Assembly (NCBI GenBank): GCA_001566295.1
Contig: KQ964344.1
Location: forward strand, 1-11,436
Direction: 5' to 3'
Length of the DNA: 11,436 bases
DNA from: Microdochium bolleyi
Taxonomy: Eukaryota > Ascomycota > Sordariomycetes > Xylariales > Microdochiaceae
Made by a program: the position numbers and the translations under genes. Below the pieces are notes generated by a model, which did no database searches, was not told the DNA's origin, and worked only from the letters and a program-made list of their open reading frames with translations. Positions 8,591-11,436 of this stretch are shown in pieces (positions within the stretch are counted from its first letter, which is position 1; each line of letters begins with the position of its first letter).

Positions 8591-8661
8591 TCACACCCGC
8601 GATCCAAAGCCTGAGTTGGCCGAGGATCTACGCGCTCAACTTCTGGTTGAGCTCTTGTCAC
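7462..8661 (-). CDS. LINE ORF1, nucleic-acid-binding protein with three CCHC zinc knuckles; N-terminus chimeric
   Basis: The open frame of 399 residues binds element RNA by analogy with Tad1/jockey-type ORF1 proteins. Three knuckles are seen: C-x2-C-x4-H-x4-C at residues 220-233, C-x2-C-x4-H-x6-C at 239-254, and C-x2-C-x3-H-x6-C at 265-279. An N-terminal region at about 65-205 resembles the ORF1 fold region of this clade (AVNAAM...LQSGDMVVTF...RHREVAVIAKGVP). The C-terminal tail is Ser/Arg/Ala-rich and disordered-looking. The stop overlaps the ORF2 start as ATGA (7462-7465), suggesting translational coupling. The first 25 or so residues, 8661 to about 8584, appear to be antisense host sequence, so the given start is only the first ATG of the open frame. 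The true ORF1 start is probably lost. Confidence 0.82.
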   Translation of the reverse strand: MTRAQPEVERVDPRPTQALDRGCEQTKSWVSVASSAPLGSSAWEPRAVVPEKRERQVIITAGPGKTLAEMDPKRAVAAVNAAMRGGDALAAQRLQSGDMVVTFKGTAVGRDDTWVAAAFGPDAMLRHREVAVIAKGVPTGLLLAAHDDQALTAELRADNSPGILRCRRDLPKNTQAAHSSLIVYLSSASAAQEIICRGLVWQARMFDCEPFDPNLRFLQCFNCYGYGHRARVCKAPARCGHCAGGAHAKGENSCPVKNGDRVRRCVNCKGKHPAWDRTCPAARTERERVKEAYAHRARRFEIASNATTPSILQSSYGATSETSQQDCASSADAAWEVVQSRQASRPRGRPAGSTSRQLRSQSSITSHLRAPAKRMRTDSAGAAPHQRDGTPAEALEPST

Positions 8662-9491
8662 AAAAGCTCGATCCTACGGAGCATGAGTTTGAAGAATCAG
8701 TCTACGCCCAAAGGATTAGTACTCGTCAGGCAGACGAAGCCCAGTCAGCCTATTTCAACGAAGCTATACTAGGCTTAGAATCCCCTCGAAGTAGCCCCGG
8801 CTTACTGCCAACCCTTGCACGAGACGCAACACATTCGGATTCCAATCTAGTAGCGCGCTTGCAGGAAGATCGCAAAGCTATTCTCTCTCTGCTTTATGAT
8901 GCAATCCGCGTTGTCAGATCTGTCCGAATTAAACAAACGAACGACATCTGTACTCTATGGACTATAGCTCGAGGGAGCAATCTCAAGAGTGAGCTTCATA
9001 GGCGTTACAGCTGTGCTCTGTTCTATAGAAGCTTTCAAATTCTGGAAAATCTGAATGCTGAGACCTTAGAGCACAACTATGGTATCGACAAGCATACGTT
9101 TCGTCAGATGAAAAAAGACCACCCAAAACACAAGATCTGGGACGATTGCCTTCGTCTTCAAGAACAGCCAGGGCTCGGCCACTACGGCAATGCCCTGCTA
9201 TGCGTGCCATTACACGGCAGAGCGGGCGGGAGAATAAGCGACGTCTACCATACGGAGATTTCGGAGATTTCTAGCCGCCTTCGAAATGATGGCGATCCGT
9301 TTGCTGAACAGCTAGCTAAGGCCGTGTCTCTTTGCAGTGCAATTCTGGTGGCGGAACTTCCAGAACATCGGCTCATGATCGAGGACTTCAAGTTCAAGGC
9401 CCGCGACTCCTTAACAGATGACCTCTACGCAGCATTCTTAAGCTTGGAGCCCCGACCTAGAGTACCGATCACTAGCCTGCGCAGGCATTAG
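8598..9491 (+). pseudogene. Truncated host gene of unknown function, 5' part lost at the LINE junction
   Basis: An open frame of about 297 residues runs to a TAG at 9489-9491. It has no ATG until a Met near residue 170 (about 9109), yet reads as a natural protein from RDPKPELAEDL onward, so the start codon and upstream sequence are missing exactly where the LINE begins. The protein is soluble, mostly helical-looking and charged, with an acidic N-terminal third (KLDPTEHEFEE), a Leu-rich helical segment (LVARLQEDRKAILSLLYDA), a middle HNYGIDKHTFRQMKKDHP and a basic end. No signal peptide, membrane segment or catalytic motif is recognised, and I cannot assign a family. It may still be expressed from a shorter start or an undetected upstream exon, but disruption by the LINE is the simpler reading. 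It lies 200 bp upstream of the membrane-protein gene on the same strand. Confidence 0.6.
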
Positions 9492-9626
9492 ACTTAGTTG
9501 GGGGCTGCATAGAATGTGATAGGTAGCTGTTAGAGGCGTAGATAGCTAACAAGAAGCCACTTTTGGCAGTTGGGACTCACGTGTGTAGCCCGTAAACACT
9601 GTGTTGCACACAGGACTGCTTGGAAA

Positions 9627-9634
9627 TATATATA
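9627..9634 (+). promoter_or_regulatory. TATA box candidate for the membrane-protein gene
   Basis: TATATATA lies 57 bp before the ATG at 9692, in a gap of 200 bp after the preceding reading frame. Initiation 30-40 bp downstream would give a very short leader. A short inverted repeat CTGTG/CACAG (9599-9613) sits just upstream. Confidence 0.4.
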
Positions 9635-9691
9635 CACGCATCTCACTTATGCTAGTACTTAGCTTCAAGTAAAAGAATCTCTTAATTTATT

Positions 9692-10453
9692 ATGTTTTTC
9701 AAACCTAGATACCTTCCTGTGGCTGTTCATGTTGGAGCAAGCATTGTTTTGTTATACTTCCTTTCGATGATCCTGAACAAGGAGAGAAACGACTCCGAGG
9801 GAATAGTCTCACTCTCTGTAGGTATCCTACTCTCATACGCTGGAGTTACTTGACTAAGCCGATAGCTTAACATTGGAAATACTCGTCGCGCCTTTGTCCC
9901 GTCCTTTCCTAATATTCCTCAATCGATTCCCGGTCTCGAAGGCGCTGCAACCAGTCTGGCTGCCCAAGTCACAGCTGCAGCCGACTCTGTCATAGCTCAA
10001 GCAACGTCTGTAGCCTCCGCAATCGTTGGAGATTCGATGGCCATGGTCTCTACTGTAATCCAAGAATTACTGGTGTCGAAGTATTCTATTGGAACGAAGT
10101 TCGCTTGCGCAGGAGAGAATTGTAATAACGCCCTTCCGCTGGAGGGCATCGTAGGTTGCAGCCTATCCACGACTATTATTTCTGCAATTTCGATTACAGC
10201 AGCAGAATTCCGGTTAAACTCATGGATCCAATGGACCGCTTTGTGCGCTTCCATACTCTCTATCGTCATGTGTATAATACTTGCGGTATGCTCAGCAATT
10301 ATCGTTCGCTTGGCTCACTTGGTAGCAGAGACGGAGCTTTTCACCACAGACGCTGGATATGTATATCAGGCATCTCTATACAGTGCAGCTCTGTCTGTGC
10401 TTATTTTTATCTGTACAATTATGCACCAGGTCTTACAAAGCCGCATTGACTAG
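9692..10453 (+). CDS. Predicted four-span membrane protein, two exons, unknown function
   Basis: The coding sequence joins 9692-9817 and 9866-10453, giving 237 residues. The 48-bp intron at 9818-9865 starts GTAGGT, has a TTGAC branch site and ends GATAG. It is a multiple of three but carries two in-frame stops, so retention would truncate the protein after the first membrane span. Hydrophobic spans: about residues 9-28, 137-155, 165-189 and 211-228. The 108-residue loop between spans 1 and 2 has a Pro-rich part (PSFPNIPQSIPG), an Ala/Ser/Val-rich amphipathic stretch (about 70-112) and a close Cys pair (123, 128) that could form a disulphide outside the membrane. One N-terminal span, a long loop, then three clustered spans recalls the fungal Sur7/PalI-type layout, but I see no diagnostic motif, so this is topology only. 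It may act with the truncated neighbour upstream; that is speculative. Confidence 0.7.
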
Positions 10454-10471
10454 TAAGGACGCTTACCCAGC

Positions 10472-10997
10472 TGTCACGATCTAGTCTCTGGTGTCGGCCA
10501 GAGCCCTAGGCTTCGGGGTTGCTGTCCTGAAAGTAGGTAAAGCGCTTGCAATATCACAACTGTCGAATATCTTTCGTCTCTTAGGGTGTTACCGTGTCTC
10601 TTGGAAGAGATACCACTCTCGTTAATTGAGTGACTGGTTCAAGTGATGGGTGAGAATGATACTTAGATTGATCGCTGAAGTACAAAAGGTAAGGATTGTC
10701 TGTCTAGGAAATCCTCCAAGCTATATATCCTTTGTCCTTCATCGTATTGCTCCTTGCCTGCGACATACTCTGGTCGCGCATCGCGACAGACCGTTGTCGC
10801 CGGCCGACAGTGTGTTGTCGCAAGCCGACTGCCAAGAGTCGGCTCGTCTCCTGGCCCTGCTTAGATTACTAAGCGTGTTCCTTAGGTAAGCGTCCTGAAC
10901 CCCTCGCATGTCTGCCCTTGTCCATGGCCCGATATGCGGCCTAGTTTGTTCAGTCTCATGCAGCCCAAGCAATCCCCTGGTGGTTCAGGTCGTCACA
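10472..10997 (+). mobile_element. Solo LTR, copy C, with perfect target-site duplication
   Basis: It begins TGTCACGATC and ends GGTCGTCACA, 526 bp. It is flanked by CCAGC at 10467-10471 and CCAGC at 10998-11002, an exact 5-bp duplication that fixes both borders. A TATA box lies at 10722-10728. The downstream half carries two hairpins, at 10783-10800 and 10823-10844, shared with copy B. It sits 18 bp past the stop codon of the membrane-protein gene and could affect that gene's 3' end formation. Confidence 0.88.
10783..10844 (+). other. Two adjacent hairpin-forming repeats in the LTR R/U5 region
   Basis: GCGACA (10783-10788), six bases, then TGTCGC (10795-10800); and AGCCGACT (10823-10830), six bases, then AGTCGGCT (10837-10844). 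Copy B keeps both stems with small changes. Their position just after the TATA box means they would lie near the 5' end and/or 3' end of the element RNA. A role in packaging, RNA processing or polyadenylation is inference only. Confidence 0.6.
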
Positions 10998-11126
10998 CCA
11001 GCGTGAAGGAAGGACACATAGTGTACCAGATATGTATTTAAGGGCACTCATCTATCTTGCACATTGTTAGAGCGTCTATTGTTACGGCGTGGTAGGGTGG
11101 TAGTTCGGTATTACTACTATAACAAA

Positions 11127-11436
11127 TAACGTAATCCACAAGTGAACGGGTCACACAAGTGAACGGGTCACCCTCCAGGTGCTCGTACGATAATATATAA
11201 GTCAATTCAACCACAACGCCTGAAATCAATTGAAACTATTCAGAATCCTCTTCTCCAGAGGCAGACTCAACCTTCTGACACGTACGCGCATTGTGACCGG
11301 GCTCGCCGCAGACGCCACAGCGTCGCGCGCGCGTTTCTAGCCTCCTCGTACGACCACTATTCCGAGTCGTTTCTGCAACTAACTGTACCGTCGCATCTAA
11401 TTGAGACTTCAAATCTTCTGCCTGGCTAATTGTAAG
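11127..11436 (-). mobile_element. 3' end of a pogo/Fot-like DNA transposon (continues past window)
   Basis: The terminus TAACGTAATCC at 11127-11137 has a TA at its outer edge, followed by two exact copies of CACAAGTGAACGGGTCA (11137-11153, 11154-11170). The transposase tail follows inward. The region between this terminus and the stop codon matches the MITE at 592-809 (GGCGTTGTGGTTGA and flanking bases). The other end lies beyond the window, so intactness cannot be judged. Confidence 0.75.
11236..11436 (-). CDS. Pogo/Fot-like DDE transposase, C-terminal 66 residues with CCHC zinc knuckle
   Basis: The frame is open from the window edge to a TAG at 11236-11238. It shows a helical LKSQLDATVQLVAET stretch, a basic run (RRLETRARR), one knuckle CGVCGEPGHNARTC (C-x2-C-x4-H-x4-C) and an acidic end (GEEDSE). 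Fungal pogo-family DDE transposases commonly end with such a single knuckle after a coiled-coil-like segment. A retroviral-type Gag also has knuckles, but the TA-flanked inverted-repeat terminus just downstream supports a DNA transposon. The catalytic DDD/DDE domain lies outside the window. Confidence 0.7.
   Translation of the reverse strand, partial: LTISQAEDLKSQLDATVQLVAETTRNSGRTRRLETRARRCGVCGEPGHNARTCQKVESASGEEDSE

Noticed and set aside
3921..8609. Shared ATCCAAAG (3921-3928 and 8602-8609) as the LINE target duplication
   Set aside because: Only eight bases match, they do not sit convincingly at both element borders and the neighbouring bases differ; chance is likely.
11003..11126. Possible gene or promoter between LTR C and the pogo-like terminus
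   Set aside because: Only 124 bp with a TATTTAAG-like sequence and no reading frame of note; nothing supportable.
1..11436. CRISPR array, retron, phage or bacterial defence system
   Set aside because: No regularly spaced repeats or prokaryotic genes; introns and element types point to a fungal nuclear genome. The reverse transcriptase belongs to a LINE.

Overview
The window looks like a gene-poor, transposon-rich stretch of a filamentous ascomycete (Pezizomycotina-type) nuclear genome. Evidence: very short introns (48, 55 and 88 bp) with GT...AG ends and fungal branch sites (TACTAAT, CTAAC, TTGAC), a Tad1-type LINE, pogo/Fot-type DNA transposon pieces, and solo LTRs. No bacterial feature, CRISPR array, tRNA or rRNA was seen. 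All calls come from reading the sequence; no database search was run.

Layout. (1) 1-457, + strand: last two exons of an aldehyde dehydrogenase, most like succinate-semialdehyde dehydrogenase. (2) 495-858: a small degenerate tandem duplication; its second copy is split by a 218-bp MITE (592-809) descended from a pogo-like transposon. (3) 870-1683, - strand: a complete two-exon 2-haloacid dehalogenase-like gene, tail to tail with gene 1. (4) 2143-3786: a pogo-type inverted-repeat element of about 590 bp that holds two solo LTRs in opposite orientation (2230-2755 and 2861-3383). (5) About 4.1-8.6 kb, - strand: a Tad1-type LINE with ORF1 (three zinc knuckles) and ORF2 (APE-like endonuclease, reverse transcriptase, C-terminal Cys/His finger). 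ORF2 is broken by frameshifts and a stop. The LINE 5' end abuts the remaining 3' part of a + strand host reading frame (about 8598-9491) that I do not recognise. (6) 9692-10453, + strand: a two-exon predicted four-span membrane protein. (7) 10472-10997: a third solo LTR of the same family, with a perfect 5-bp target duplication. (8) 11127 to the window end, - strand: the 3' end of a pogo/Fot-like transposon, with the zinc-knuckle C-terminus of its transposase.

How it fits together. The two metabolic genes on the left look like ordinary conserved genes, and I see no link between their functions. From about 2.1 kb onward the window is a layered transposon landscape. Three pogo-type elements share terminal TAACGTA-like ends and paired subterminal repeats, and the partial transposase at the right edge is a plausible relative of the source enzyme for the short copies. 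At least one LTR inserted into a pogo-type element, since an interrupted site can be reconstructed. A LINE end cuts into a host gene. The best candidates for something undescribed are the truncated soluble protein at 8598-9491 with its membrane-protein neighbour, and the mosaic, hairpin-bearing solo LTR family.
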